64,000 bases of DNA from Sisyra terminalis (GCA_958496175.1 OY292275.1:20708001-20772000); one strand, 5' to 3'. Positions 45,396-58,758 are shown, counted from the first letter of the stretch. The notes: a model not told the origin generated them from the letters alone. A program made the numbers and translations.

Positions 45396-46211
45396 CTTTA
45401 AAATATGGTCATGGAGCTTTGAATTTTGGATGTAGTTAGATGCTTGTAGTAAACTTAAGGTAATATTCAGTTGTTCCAGAGTCTCGTGGTCGAGTTCTAC
45501 TTTGTCCCTAAGCGCGGAAATTCCCACACTCATTGCCTTCACACTTTGCATTGAATTGCTTTGATCTTCCTTCATCAAAGCAATTTCTGATAAAGTTTGC
45601 GCCATGTTGAATTCCAATTGCGAAATCTCCTTCCGAAAATCTGGTACAGTTTTATCCACTTTGTTTTCCAGCGTTTCAACGCTCTCCAACAATTCGAGTA
45701 TCGATCGATGCAATCTATCAAAACTTGACACTTGTCGGCTGATATTGAAAATGCTTAATGCATTTTGCTTTTCCTGTTTTTCAATCTTTATTATGCGCTC
45801 CATCAAATTATGATCTTCGATCAATTCATTTCCAACCTCATTGCGCTCGATTGTTTCCACCATATTCATTCCATGTTCCACATTTTCCACTCGAGTCTCG
45901 ACATTTCTCAAACGCGTTTCAACCTCACGTGACCCAATCACTCCATGTTTTCCGTGTGCCTTATTTTGAACGACATTATTTAAAATTTCATTCAGTGCCG
46001 TAATTTTATCCTGCAACAATGCTTGCTGTTTCGTTATGTTTTGATTTGTCTTTTTCAATAGCATTATTTGTTTGCGAAGGAAATGTTGGTGTCGAGTTTT
46101 ATGTATTTTATTCTTCGTTTCACTCACTGAATTTTCCGTATTTTGTGCCACATTTTCACTTGGTGCGAAACGTAATCTGTATGCTGCCCACTCCTTTTGC
46201 ATTGATTTCAT
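45396..46211 (-). CDS. sca: scabrous homologue, internal exon: coiled-coil region
   Basis: This 816-nt exon (272 codons) lies between the acceptor TTTTCTCATTTCAG (AG at 46213-46212) and the donor AAAG|GTAGGT at 45396/45395; both borders are phase 0. It begins MKSMQKEWAAYRLRF and is rich in charged heptad-like segments (for example ENKVDKTVPDFRKEISQLEF and SALRDKVELDHETLEQLNI), predicting long coiled coils. Sca has a coiled-coil region N-terminal to its fibrinogen domain, so the order fits. Potential N-glycosylation sites include NQNIT and LNITL. The ATG directly after the acceptor could be a start only if the upstream exon is untranslated. Because Sca is secreted, a separate upstream signal-peptide exon is expected, and I did not find one. 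Confidence 0.88.
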
Positions 46212-48536
46212 CTGAAATGAGAAAAAAGACGTTTTATATTGCTTGCATTTCAAACGGTTAACAAATATTCAAACTTTGGATCTAAACGATTTCATAAATT
46301 TCCCCCATATCAACATTTCAATAAAATTGCAACTTGCTCAGCTCAATGGAAATGAATCGAAGGCGAAAGATGTAAATAGTGTTCTGTCGTTAAAAACGGA
46401 AATCTAGGATAATCCGTATTTAATTTTACCTTCGCATAAAGTTTGTACTGCGTGAAAGTCAGTAGATAACGTTATTTGACAAGACGAGTTAAATATACTT
46501 ATGTAAGCACAGCAGTCATCAATTGCATATTCGCAAATAAAAGAGGATAATGTGAAAAGAAATACTTATACGAAGACTTTTAAAAATATACGATGTCCAC
46601 GACAATGTTGTACTAACTAGAAAACAGCCACTATCCTTTTCATTAAAGTATCGATTAAATTATAGCTTAAGGGTATATACTATTAATTGCTTCATTGTTT
46701 CCACTAATAATTCAATTGTTCGTCCACTTGTGAATATTTAATTACAATTTGCATAATAAAACTGAAAATACAATGCTTTTGTTAGTTTTAATATTAAATT
46801 TCTTCAAATAATTTTCAATTATTCCTTGCAAAAAGAATAACAATCCTTGTTAATACTTTATTCTTAGTACAGACGCTACTGTTTTCTTTTCTTGAAAATT
46901 TCATGACTTCTCTGTAAAAATCTTTCGCCCGATAATTTCTAATAATTATTTTTTATAAATTTATACCATTTAATATTGAAAATAAGAAAGTAGCTACTGG
47001 GTAGATATATAAAGAACTGTTGAAGCCACAAGCGACAAAACTGGTTAAGAGTCAAAATTAGCATTGTATAACGGAGTGCAACATGAAAAATCTTCAAATT
47101 AACCCAGGGAGGGAAATATTTGCATCACTGCTGGGTACACAAATATATTTGTATGGATGGTTATGTGAAGCAACGCTGAGTTGTTTCATTTTGTGGCAAC
47201 CGACATAATTCGTTTGCCTTCTGTATATGGTAATTCGTGAATACCACAGAAATTCTATGTTGTCCCTTTTCACTTCCATCTCTTTATTAGCATAATATAT
47301 CAGTGAGCATATAAAACGCTACTTTATGCTACATAATTCACTCAATTCTCATATAAATTTTAATTTCTATAGTTCTCTACAGACAAGCAATAAGCTTCTA
47401 GAATAGTTGCATTGAATTCTGTACAATACATTTCCTCAAAATAGAAGATTGAATTTTAATACATTGTGGAACTTAATTACAGCTATGATACACTCAATTA
47501 AATTCAAAAGCATCAACCACGTTCAATATACCATCAATACCAAGACGTTATTCATATAAGTTTAATTTTAGAAATAAAACGTTCATAAAGGTAAATGAGC
47601 TTGATTTTATAGCTCTCAAATTAAAATGGAATGTGCTTATTTTAAATATTACACAATTAATTTTGAACACATTAAAATAGGTAAATGAATATTCTTTCGT
47701 AAACTAATAATTTATTATCATTTACGAATAAAACACACAATAGTAAAAAACTATTAAATATTAATACTTAAATGTTAAACGCAGAAAATATAAAGTTCTC
47801 CGTTCATATAACATACCCGTGGATATATTTCTGTTTTAATAATTCATAGAATATTTCTCTTGCATTAACGTTTATACTATTTATACTTTTGAAAGCATTA
47901 TGTTTAAATCTAACAGTGTAAAACCCGCTACGTCTATACATTCGTCTCAGTGTTATAGTAAAATTAAAAGTTTGTACTGAAAAAAATCATGTCATTTTGC
48001 AAAAAAAAAGATAGAGAAAAAAAATATTTCCCCCTTACCAATTTGTGTTTTATTTCTCGAAAACTTGAAGATAATTTGAAAAAATGTGGAATGTAATACA
48101 AGTTGTTCGCATGAATAAGATATACCTGCTGCTTGATTTCATTGTATCAACATTTTTTATAACGACCCTTCATTTTAAAGAATGAAGATGGAAGAAAACC
48201 CCAACGATATACAAAGAAATTAAGGATGTTGAAATGAAACACAATGTAGGACATGTCAGACTTGAATGGGTAGAAAAAAATTTATCAAATAAAAAAATCT
48301 ACCTACCACAAAAATAAAATAGCAGAACACCTACGTATTGTGTTATTTTGCATTAAATATATTATTAGGTATAGTTAAATAATATTCATATGCCGGTTTT
48401 GTTAAAAAAAGGTCGAACTATTGACATCTTTTAAAACTCTAAATTATTTTTTTATTTTATGAAAGGAAAATTTTGATCTACCTCCAAATAAAAAGAAATA
48501 TAATGAACCAGAGGTTTCTTAACTACTATAGCAGGC
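46212..48536. other. Upstream side of the sca exon: AT-rich intron or 5' flank
   Basis: The acceptor at 46212-46213 shows that transcription of sca starts further right. I found no convincing minus-strand exon with signal peptide and phase-0 donor here. A 60-codon minus-strand frame at 47094-47279 is unassigned and looks incidental. Confidence 0.55.
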
Positions 48537-48707
48537 CATTCACGCTCCGACTTGCAGTCCAACTAGTGGTCTGACTTTCGAAATTGGATCTAAAGTCGGA
48601 CAGTGAATGGGGTTGTGGGAAGTTGAATGGCTAGCCGGACTAGTCGGATTATTTAGGCGATCCAATTAGTAGTCCGACTAGTTGGACTGCAAGTCGGAGT
48701 TTCAATG
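48537..48707. mobile_element. Small MITE with 23-bp perfect inverted repeats
   Basis: CTCCGACTTGCAGTCCAACT... at 48545-48567 is repeated exactly in inverted orientation at 48677-48699 (23 bp), and the match extends outward imperfectly (CATTCACG against CATTGAAA). The interior repeats short GTCCGACTAG / GTCGGA motifs. The element is about 171 bp, GC-richer than its surroundings and non-coding. Target duplication and superfamily could not be settled. Confidence 0.85.
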
Positions 48708-48841
48708 ATTCTAGAGTTTCACAAAATTTGTAAGGTGAGAAATATCGAAATCGAAAATTTTCTCTTTTCGAGATTTAAACTCTTTTTTAGTTTGAAAGCA
48801 ACCATCCACCAGAAAACTTTCAACTTTTCATTGGTTACAGC

Positions 48842-49085
48842 CAGAGTTGTTAGAAAAAAGTATCATTAGCAACTTTGAAGTATCTAATACGGTATCTTAA
48901 TTACTTTAATTATAGCAAAAAGTAACTAGTATCCTAGTAACTAGTGGAATGGTGGAATTAAAATTGGCGGGAAGTAATTCTCCAACCTTCGCTTCTCAGT
49001 ATCTTAGATAGTTTTTAAAAAGAACTGTATCTGGTAACATAAAAATTTCTTAGATACCCAAAGTTATCTAAGATGACTAAATGTA
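48842..49085. mobile_element. hAT-like MITE family, copy 2 (partial)
   Basis: It starts with CAGAGTTGTTAGAAAAAAG and continues with the family motifs GCAAAAAGTAACTAGTATC, TCAGTATCTTAGATAG, AAAAGAACTGTATCTGGTAAC and TTAGATACCCAAAG. About 50 bp (48950-48998) are unlike copies 1 and 3. The right end is not identifiable, so the copy is truncated or rearranged. Confidence 0.65.
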
Positions 49086-49268
49086 ATTAAAAACAAAGTA
49101 TGCCGTAAACAATAAAATGAGGTATCTGACTATCTGGTGGTACAAAATAATGCTTACTTTGTGATTTTTTATTGCTATTTACCATTTATTTATAACTCTA
49201 CTAAGAAATTTAGCGACTCTAGATTAATAAAAATCTATATGTCAAGAAATATCAAAAATTTACTCGAT

Positions 49269-49319
49269 GCAAGATTCAAATCCAACACCAGTTTTGGAGC
49301 GGCCACCAGTTAGACTAGT
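49269..49319 (-). repeat. tRNA-like SINE head, degenerate
   Basis: On the minus strand TCTAACTGGTGGCCGCTCC is followed by a B-box-like GGATTTGAATCTTG. It is isolated in AT-rich DNA. Confidence 0.35.
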
Positions 49320-51250
49320 GATTTTTTACGACAAATTTTAACTGTATTTTTTTTTACTTTACTCAAACGTAAAAAAATGATACGATTTACCATAAATCGG
49401 CTTATTTTAAAAGTATTGTTCCATATTAAAATGCATAGACACGCCTGTCATTTTAAACTGGAGTAGGTACACAAACATAATATATTACGAGAACCACGAT
49501 ATTTCACGAAAAAACTATTTTTTAAAATTGTATTTAAAATTTCGTTCCATACCAATATTAAATTTTTTCAGCGAAGAAATAAATTATAAAAGTTGTAATT
49601 TTAAAGGTAGTATGAAAAAAATAAATTATCATTACATTATTTCTTTTGAGTTATACTCTATTCCGTATTTTTCAATTTTGAAGATGTCTACGTAATAAAA
49701 TAAATTATCTATAATTCACACTTGAAAAACCCTACCCTTAATTTTCGGTGTTTTCAAATAAAAATTTGAATACTCTTTCAATTATAATAATACTTTACAT
49801 TGAAGCAAAATTTAAATTTTAATGAAAGTAATTGAAAATACCGATTACCAGTACTCAAATTACACTAACCAATTTATTATGAAGTAAACATGTAAACTCG
49901 ATTTACGGGAAAAAATCTGCTAGACATATAATTGAACCTTTAAGAGCATTTTAATTAGAAAAAAACGGTATTACGGTATGCAACAAATACTTACTATCGA
50001 AAAAATTTATTTGTTATAAAATGAAAATTTGATTGATGTAACCTAATAGTATTCATTACTAACAAAATTGCTACGGAAAATTATAGTGTTTAATGCTTCG
50101 AAATTATTAAGGAAAAAACTGTGTTAATACATTTGAATAAATAATAACACCTAACACCATCCCTTCTTTCATCAAAAAAAAAAAAAAAAAAATTGTAATA
50201 ATAAAATTGATTTTTTATTTCTACAAACCCTTTATTTAGTATGTAGGCCAAATTCCGTTATTTTTACATGTATTTTACTGTACAAAATATTCCTTACACC
50301 AAACAGTTATAATAATACGATTCAGGCTTTTATCCGACAAAGCTGACGTGAAGAGACAAAGTGGCGTTCGTGCTATAATAATAAAATAAAATGAGTCACG
50401 CAAGATGTTCAATCACTTGCTAAATGAAAACACTAAATATTTAAATAGATTAAACCATAAGATAAAGTCGACGGCCGATCATAAATTATATTTTGCATGT
50501 TCGACTTACGCACATTCCAACAGCAAAAAAAAGCGTTCTATATTTGAAATTCAGATAAAATAAAAATAACAGATCCGTCTAATGTGTTCGGAAATAGGAA
50601 ACTTATGTTATACGTGAACAAACGAATAAAGCCTCAAATTGATCATTTATAAAGAAATATGGTGCCATTATACTTTTATTGCATTCCTTTAACGATGGTC
50701 AAATAAAACAAAGTCTAATTTGTTTTTTTATATTTATAGTAGGTAGTTGTTATTCATAATTTCTTAAAAATAATGCTCACAATACTTTTATCTGCAGTTT
50801 TAATATTTATTAATAAAGATCAAAATCATAATTTTGTCAATTGCATTTTTTTTTAATTTTCTTCATAGCAAGTTTATATTTTAATTTACTCATAATATGG
50901 AAAAAATCAAGAAAAATAAATATATACAACTACACAAAGTATGTACTTACTACTATATTCGCGGTTGATTGACCTAGTTTTGAATTAATTTTTAGACAGA
51001 TTGCTGCTTTATTTTAAAACCATCCCTTAGGAGTGCTAAAATTTGTTGCAGTGTTGTCGATTGATAAAGACCATTTGCGAACAATTTAACATGAAAACAA
51101 ATACAAATGAATAAAATGATACATAAAAAAATTGTTTTCATCCAAAACGAAGTAATTTTTTTCAGAAATCAAGTTTATTACTACCACTTCATATACAATT
51201 ATAATCTTTCTTCTGCAAGTATTTCTAAAAAAGTAATAATCCTTATTCAG
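49320..51250. other. AT-rich DNA, nothing recognised
   Basis: No gene or clear repeat is visible. A run of about 20 A lies at 50174-50193. Confidence 0.6.
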
Positions 51251-51254
51251 TAAT

Positions 51255-51540
51255 TCCTACAACATGGTACTCTTATAATGCGTTTTCATGGTACACGATT
51301 TCATGTCCTTCGTATAACACGTGTTTTCCCCGATACAACGCGGGGATTTCCTGCATTATATTTTTGCATGTAAAATTTTTTCTTCATATCATAGCGTTTT
51401 GCTTTAATATTTGGTTTAAACCCCCTTTAACAAGAAAGTTAACAGTGAATCGTTTGTAAGTACATAACGTATTAAACAGGGTGATACGGGCGTCTTTAAC
51501 TAGAATTTTCATATAACGTATTTTCTTATAACGCGGAACT
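51255..51540. repeat. Degenerate element with TTATAACGC-type motifs
   Basis: CTTATAATGCGTTTTCATGG, CGTATAACACGTGTTTTCC, ACAACGCGGGGATTTCC, and CATATAACGTATTTTCTTAT with ATAACGCGGAAC form a cluster of related motifs of the kind seen in Tc1/mariner (Tigger/pogo-like) terminal regions. No clean ends or TA duplications could be fixed. Confidence 0.3.
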
Positions 51541-51575
51541 AATTTACTAATAATAGCGAGAATTATTGTATATAG

Positions 51576-52043
51576 CAGTGTTTTATAAACTTTTAAGTGA
51601 GCCGCACCCCTTTAAATCTGAAAATATTTCTTCGGACCTCATTGAAAAATATGTTTGGTTTAGAAAAATACATTTTTTCCCAAAATTATCAAAAATTTCA
51701 TAATTTATATTATTAAGGGCTTCTTCCATAATTCCAAAAATACCTTCCCCAGGTTAAGAAACATTGGTATATAGACTATAATTTCTATAAAGAAACGACA
51801 AGTAAATAGAAAGATGGCAAATATTTTGCAAGTTTTGAAAATGTTATTATACCTTACTTCTTATCTCTGTTGGTTTGTTATAGCGAATCATTTTTCTCAA
51901 AAAATCTCATTTTTGGAAAACAATAAAATTTAAAAATATTATTTCAACCTAATATCGCAATTTATTTTTCCAACTATATACGTAGCAGAATAAAACAGCA
52001 GTGTCTCGTTTAGTTCGGATTATTGCCACGATGAGAAACACTG
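51576..52043. mobile_element. hAT remnant with CAGTGTTT termini
   Basis: The left end CAGTGTTTTATAAACTTTT followed by GAGCCGCACCCCTTTAA strongly resembles the widespread hAT 5' end (CAGTGGTTCTCAAACTTTTT...GCGGACCCCT). The reverse-complemented right end is CAGTGTTTCTCATCGTGGC. The 468-bp interior is non-coding. The flanking 8-mers do not match, so one boundary may be wrong or the site is decayed. Confidence 0.55.
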
Positions 52044-55000
52044 TAGTCTTTTCAAAATATTAATACATCCCAGCGATTTAAAAATATAAAGCAGGTAGGT
52101 AAAACTCCTATTTTTTTCATTATGAACGATTTAAATTTTGATTTAATCTATGATGGCATTTTTACACTTCATTTATGGCTCATTATGGATTCGCTTTGAT
52201 GCTAATTATCTTCAGTTTTCCTGCGCTGAAACAATTTCCCGATTTTTTGCAAAAAACAGACCTCATAATATTTAAACAATGTAAATCATAATAGATTATA
52301 AGATGTTATTTTGTGATTCAAGAAGCCTGATGAAGTTACGATACGTAACGAAACGTAGCTAATTTGAATATTAAAAAACATTAAATAAAAAAATCCGATC
52401 TTAAATAACCTGAATTGTCTTCTTTAGTAAATCATAATTGCAATATATTGACTAAAGTTATTTAAATCTAATTATTATTGGTATGAGGTAGAACACTAAT
52501 ATTATTTTTTAAATTCAGTTAGCATCATGCTTCAACTAAAAAAAATAACATTTCCATGATGTATACAGTTCCATTTACATTAAAGTGGCAAGAAACTCTA
52601 ACATTTTTTTATATTTTTTTATCTTTGTTAATTGATGTATATCAAATAGATGCGCTTAATTTAACAAAACTAATACACATTAGCTTATAGTACTAATTTT
52701 TTATGTTTGAATTATTATATTACAATAAAATATACATAATTAATATTGTAATGCATAAAAAACCAACTATATTTTTTATAATTTTCTTTTAAGCTTAATG
52801 GCTTTGATATTTTTTGCAATACAGTTTAAGGTTAATGCATTTGAAAAAATGATAAAGGCTTTAATCGAAACTTTGAATTTTAATACCTATGATGAGCAAA
52901 AATGAATAGGAATATCACCCACCTACTTTCCTCAGTTTACGTCAATGATTTTATTTGATTTTTAAGTCTTATTTCTTGCTTCATTTTAATGTCAACATTG
53001 TCTCTATTGAAATGACAAGAGAAAAAGGAGTTAAAAAATTCTCTCTAGCTTTATTAATTGCAGTCTACTTTATTTTAGATTGGACAGCTTTTATTATTAT
53101 AAAAGAAAAATGATTTTTCTCAAAAGAAAAAAAATTAGGGAAACTACAAAACGTTCTTTATGTGCAGAGATTTGTGAAAACAGAAAAATTATACTTTTGA
53201 TTTATAATTGGATTAGTGAAAACAAATGGTGGAAAAATGTTTTTTTAAGTAATACATAATAAGTTGTTTCAAGATCACATTGATATATTGACAAGATTCA
53301 ATTAAAAATAATTAAATAACGTTAAATATCAACGAAACTTTTTGATATAAACAAGTTCTGCCAGTTTGAAAATGACAGCTCTATATAGAAACTGCGGCCA
53401 AGAATTTGACTCCAAGATTGCAATTAAATTTGAAACCGGTAACATATGTGAACCATTTCTACAAGAATAATCACCGCATTTACCCAAGTATGCGTAACAG
53501 AAATCAGTGATTCAGTAATTTGCTCAAAAGATATTTGTCGCTTCTTACAACCATATTAAGCTCATTAATTAAATGCAAAATTATCGGCAACAAATTAACA
53601 CCATTAAGAAACTATTCGAAATATGGAACTAATTTTGATCGGGGAAATCAAATTCTCTAATATTTCATTTAGTTGTAAATCCGAGAAATTCCAGCGACCC
53701 GTGTAATTTAAAACTAATGAACAGAACATAAAACGTGGAGCACATTAAACCGGTCTTTTTTTATATTGTATGAATTATTCACTCGTCTTTTTCCACAAAA
53801 TTAAACTGAAATCCACTAAATGCATCGATTAGTTTCTGCTTGTGACATCACAATAGAAGTATATCGATGAGAAAAGGCCAATTCGTACACTATACATATG
53901 TATGGGAAGTTGTACTCGTGAAGATTACAGGCCTTTGCAAACTGTTCAAGTGAAAGTAACATCTTAACCTATTATAAAAGGAGTCATAAAATATTGGCTA
54001 TATGCCTACCTTCATAAAAAACGAAACATTAAAACATGATTCCATCGGTTTTTATCTTGGGTTAAAATATTATAACAATATTTTCCAAACTATAATTTGT
54101 ATCAAATACATTTTTGGTAATGAACGATTTAGTAAACAAAAACACGGTAATATTTTGCACAAAAGAATATTAAATTAATATAACATCTGCATTCTGTTTT
54201 TAATTATTCCAATTCACTATGTGAAATAATTAAAATTATGTTCAGGTTCGGATCTCAACGAAGATTATATCATTTGCTATTTTCATGTGTTGGTATATCT
54301 GTAGTTAAACAAATAATAACGCAAAGTTTTTACGAAAGCATATTTGGAATTGATATTTCATATACTCCAAACATGTAATTTTTGTGGGAATAAATTCCTT
54401 TGGTTTGTTGTGCAAATGGACGCTTGCAACTAACGGAAACATATATGAAAAATTCACTCAATGCTGTACTCTATTTGTTAATAACTTTTATGAATTTTAA
54501 ATATTCTTGCTCTTAATGCATTTTTCAGATAAAATACTTTTTGAATTATAAAAAAATGCAAATAAAGAAATCCATTTTCCAATGTTAAAATATTGAAAAA
54601 ACTATTCAAAAATATACCTTCTCAGACACGGTATGAAAACTAGCACTTTGTGGTATACTTCAATAAAATAATAATGTTTCTTCCCTTAAAATACAAAGGA
54701 TAAATTAAGCTTTTATAAATACTGAATTAAAAATATTGTTTTGAATATTTTAAAATCGATGAAAACTGGAAATTCTTGTTACAAGTGCAAAGCATGTATT
54801 TTATTCACAAAGTTTCAAATAGGAAGTTCAATTTTTCATAACATAATTTCTTTTGAAAAGAAAAGCAGCATTTGTCTACGATTTTGTGAAACATTTCCGT
54901 GCTTTGGTTTTGTATGTACATAAATATGTTTTGAGTTATCTTTTTTTAAATTATTTAGCAAACTTTTACGAAATAAAATTGCTTGGATTATTTTTAAAAT

Positions 55001-55487
55001 ACCAAGTAATTAAGAGAAAAACTTAATTTTATTGAAAATATTGGCTCTTATTTTAGATTTTTTGAATTCAAATCAGAAGTAAGGTTTGCATAATAATTTT
55101 GTACGTTTTACATATTCTATATGTAGGTAATTACAATATCTGATGTGCGTGAAGATTGTGTATACAGCCGGTAAGTTTCCAATAAAATTTACTCTGCTGT
55201 AATTATCAACAATTCACAAGGCAAAATTTTACAATGCATTAAAGTATATAATTGTACGTATCACATAAGTTCAAATTTAGTTTTGTATTTTATAAAAGAA
55301 AGTAATTGTAATCACCGATCTTTATTTTCACAGGTGCAAGGATTAGATATCACGACTCTGACAAATTGTTAAGGCCTATCAGTTCTATCAATTGACGTTC
55401 CTATGGTCTTTTTAGTGGTTTCAATCGCTCAAGAAAAGTACTAAAGTTTGTCGGTAGCTTCCTCTTACTATGCACACTATTATCATA
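52044..55487. other. AT-rich DNA, nothing recognised
   Basis: No conserved coding region or repeat pair is found. A 60-codon + strand frame at 54741-54923 has six cysteines and starts at a TTG codon; it has no recognisable domain or secretion signal and is probably incidental. Confidence 0.55.
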
Positions 55488-55491
55488 ATAT

Positions 55492-55952
55492 TGTCACGGA
55501 CTTAAGACCTACCGCTGGGTACTTACTGGACGACAAAAATAAATAAGGAAGAATCGGTCCGTACAATGAATCCAAGATGTTCTAAAGTTCTCTATGAAAA
55601 ATTTCAATTTAAGATTAAAAATTTATATAATAAAAATTAAGTCGGAGATTTTCAGACCACCTGAGTACATTCTCGCAACAGGACTGAGTTCTTATATAAG
55701 GAAATTGACGGCTAGGTACAGACACATTGTATTCAGTATAGTAAAAACAGTATAGAACAGTTTTGTGTTCCGAATAGAATACATAGTAAAAATAAACTTA
55801 ACACAGCAAAAGTAAATTTAGTTATTGTAAATTACAAATAATTGTGTAATTTTATTTAAATAAATAAAATTTGTGTGCAAGGCAAATTATTTTTTCATAT
55901 TTAAAATACAAATCCAACGAACCCAGTCAACAAGGATAGTAAAAACGTAACA
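55492..55952 (+). mobile_element. Solo LTR, Gypsy-like
   Basis: The unit starts TGTCACGGACTTAAG and ends ACGTAACA, with the related inverted ends TGTCACG / TGTTACG, and is flanked on both sides by ATAT (55488-55491 and 55953-55956). It contains a TATA box (CTTATATAAGG at about 55691) and downstream AATAAA signals (about 55860), giving a U3-R-U5 order on the + strand. The length is 461 bp. No internal region or partner LTR is present. Confidence 0.85.
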
Positions 55953-55956
55953 ATAT

Positions 55957-58750
55957 GTGATTAGTTCTCAATCTGATGAATAAAAACTATGATTAAGAAA
56001 TTCAACTGTTAATTAAATAGATATTTTTGAAAAATATATTGAAAGTATTTTACCTGCAAAAGCATGGTCTTAGTGAACGAAGTGAACAGAAAGAAGTGAA
56101 ATTTGACAAGCAAAACCGGAGCTTTTTAGTATATTTTTATGTCTTTTATAATAAAATTAGAAAGTAAAAACAAAGGTAAAAAATTAGAAAGTACAAGGTC
56201 TAAGATAAAATTTGATATAAACTAAAAAAAATCAAACAATTTTGACCAATTTTGACTGCGCTTTTATCTAGGGAAATATTTAATCTAAAAACAATATTTT
56301 ATTTTTAATTCATATAATTTATTTATTGCTACTTTTGAATTGTGAATAGAAAATGAAAAAAAATGAGGTAAGTAAAATATTTTGAAAAGTAGGAGTGATC
56401 AAGTAAATGTTGTTACATTAGATTAAGCAAAGTTAAATAATAATTTAAAGCTTTACATTTTGGAGAAATTATCTATCGACAAAAGTGGAATGAAATGTTT
56501 ATTTATAATTTTATACCATGTGACAAATCACTGCTTGACCAACAATAGATCTTAAAAACTGTAAAATCCAGTACGACGCAATTTGACAGATAGGTCCCTT
56601 GTATCCCCAAGGCACTCATAGGAAGAGATTTTTATTCATTCTATTCCTAAGGGACAAACCTCGGGCACAAAAAATTCTTTTGTAAATCATTGTTGAATGG
56701 TTTGAGTTATACTTTACCTGTTACTGTTACAAATAAGATTTTTGTACCAAAGCTGAGAAGCCAGTGACTAGGCACACTATCTTTTTCCTTTAATTTATGT
56801 AGAACTAAAAATATATTTGAAATTTTAAGTGTACTTAAACCAGTAGTTAAACAACATTGTATGTTTCAGAAAATCTCAATTTTTATAACTTTCAAAACAT
56901 ATACCTATATTTGAGCCATTTTAATAAACTTTTCCTATTTTTAATTAGTTTAAAGTAATTTTATAAAAGCTATAAAAAATAAAGGCTTTTTTAATATGTT
57001 TAACAAAGATAGTGTAGCTAATGTTGGAGTAGTATAAATTTTAAATTTAAAAAAATGTTTGATATAATAATTTTTTTTTTTTAATACGTATTATTACTCT
57101 TAATAATACAATTCAATTAACAATTTTTTTTTCTGGGTTTCTGTTTTAATGTACGAATTTTGATTCAGTACATCGACACCAAAGTATCTATTTTTATCTT
57201 TCAAAGTTTCCTTTTAGTTGTTTTACGTCGAAAAGTTAGTTTTGAAGATTTTAATTGATTTATTTATGAGCAGCAGGTAGCACTTTGATCAATTCGGTAC
57301 CAAATTACACATTACTTGTGAAGGACAGCAGTGAGTGATTACTTGTCTATCGCAGCTGTAACAACCGAATTTATACATTACTAAAATGTAAAATAACGTG
57401 AATTCGGACGTTGATTCGTTATATTTTATTTGCGATAAAAGTATTAAAGTAAGCTAGAAAAAAAATTCTTTGGCTATCAATTTGAAGCTTTACGAAGCTA
57501 ACGAACCCTATTTTAATCTATAATTTTAGAAGCAAGATAAAAAATGGATACTTCAATTTGTATATGTCACTGTAAAAATACTTTCAAGTGATATAAACTA
57601 TAGAATTAGCCAGTAAAAGGATATTTCAAAATGCTTGATTTTCTGATGGGAATGCAAGACGAGGAAACTAAATACCCTTATCATCTTTGCTTATTAGATA
57701 ACAGAGTAGATTCAATATACGTATATACGTCGAGTGGGAACTATTTGTAGAGTTGAATATATTAATGCCACTATGACATAAAATTAGACCTAATAAAGGA
57801 ATTTGGTAAAAGCTCCAGATCAAAATTCTGGAATTTTTGAATACTTAAAGGTATTCTTTCCTCAATTATCTTACAAAACAAAAAAAAAGTTATGAACAGT
57901 AATAAAATCACACAACTACTGGATGATAATGAAACACAAACCTAAGAGAGTCTTATAGTAATGGTTTTCTCGGAAATAACAGAGCTAACAATTGTGAAGA
58001 ATTCATCGAAACTATATCTGAAAGCTTTAAAATTATGAGCTGCAAAATATCTCATATGCTCATCTGGTTCAATTTAAAGATAATATAGGTGCCAGACATA
58101 AGGGGAGCAAGGAGGGCGTTTTCACCAAGATGTAATAAACTTTGAACGACGTTACCAAGGGCAATACATCGGGAATATAATGGGGGATTACTTCTGGTGT
58201 TTAATACGAGAAAGTCCATACAAACATAAGACAATCGCTGAAAATGTTCATTTTTGAACTTGATTTTTTGCTATTTTACCTTTTCAGTTAAAAAAAGACT
58301 CTGATGTTTATAGCTAAAATGTTTCTATCACAACTAGTAATGAATGCATAAAAAATTCTCTTAAAAATTGCTCTAGTTTCTACAAAAGTAAACTTCGATG
58401 AAAAAATTTTTTTTTTTAATTATTAATAATTATTTTTTCCCGTTATAAATAAGTTTATTTAGTAGGAGAAACCATAATGCCCCATTTTAAAAACATTAAT
58501 ATAAAAACTTATTTTTTGTCTGTAAAAACATCTGCCTACTGGAAAATATTGACGAGTACCGCTAGTACATCCAATACTAGTTTATATACGGTATGCTGAA
58601 CTAATAAGGATTTGGTTATACATCAGTTAATTGAATATGTTCAATTGGTTTAAGTTGATCCATATTCAAACATTACATTGATTATGTTTTCCATGAATTA
58701 CCTAATGAAATTTTGAGTTTTTGTAAAACTTTTTACAATTTTATAAATTA
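55957..58750. other. AT-rich DNA, nothing recognised
   Basis: A GC-richer patch at about 56565-56680 contains GTATCCCCAAGGCACTCATA and TCCTAAGGGACAAACC, but I could not assign it. A 60-codon minus-strand frame at 58052-58234 is unassigned. No gene is called. Confidence 0.5.
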
Positions 58751-58758
58751 AATACAAC

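Noticed and set aside
45604..46261. Plus-strand frames of 69-81 codons
   Set aside because: They are antisense shadows of the sca coiled-coil exon.
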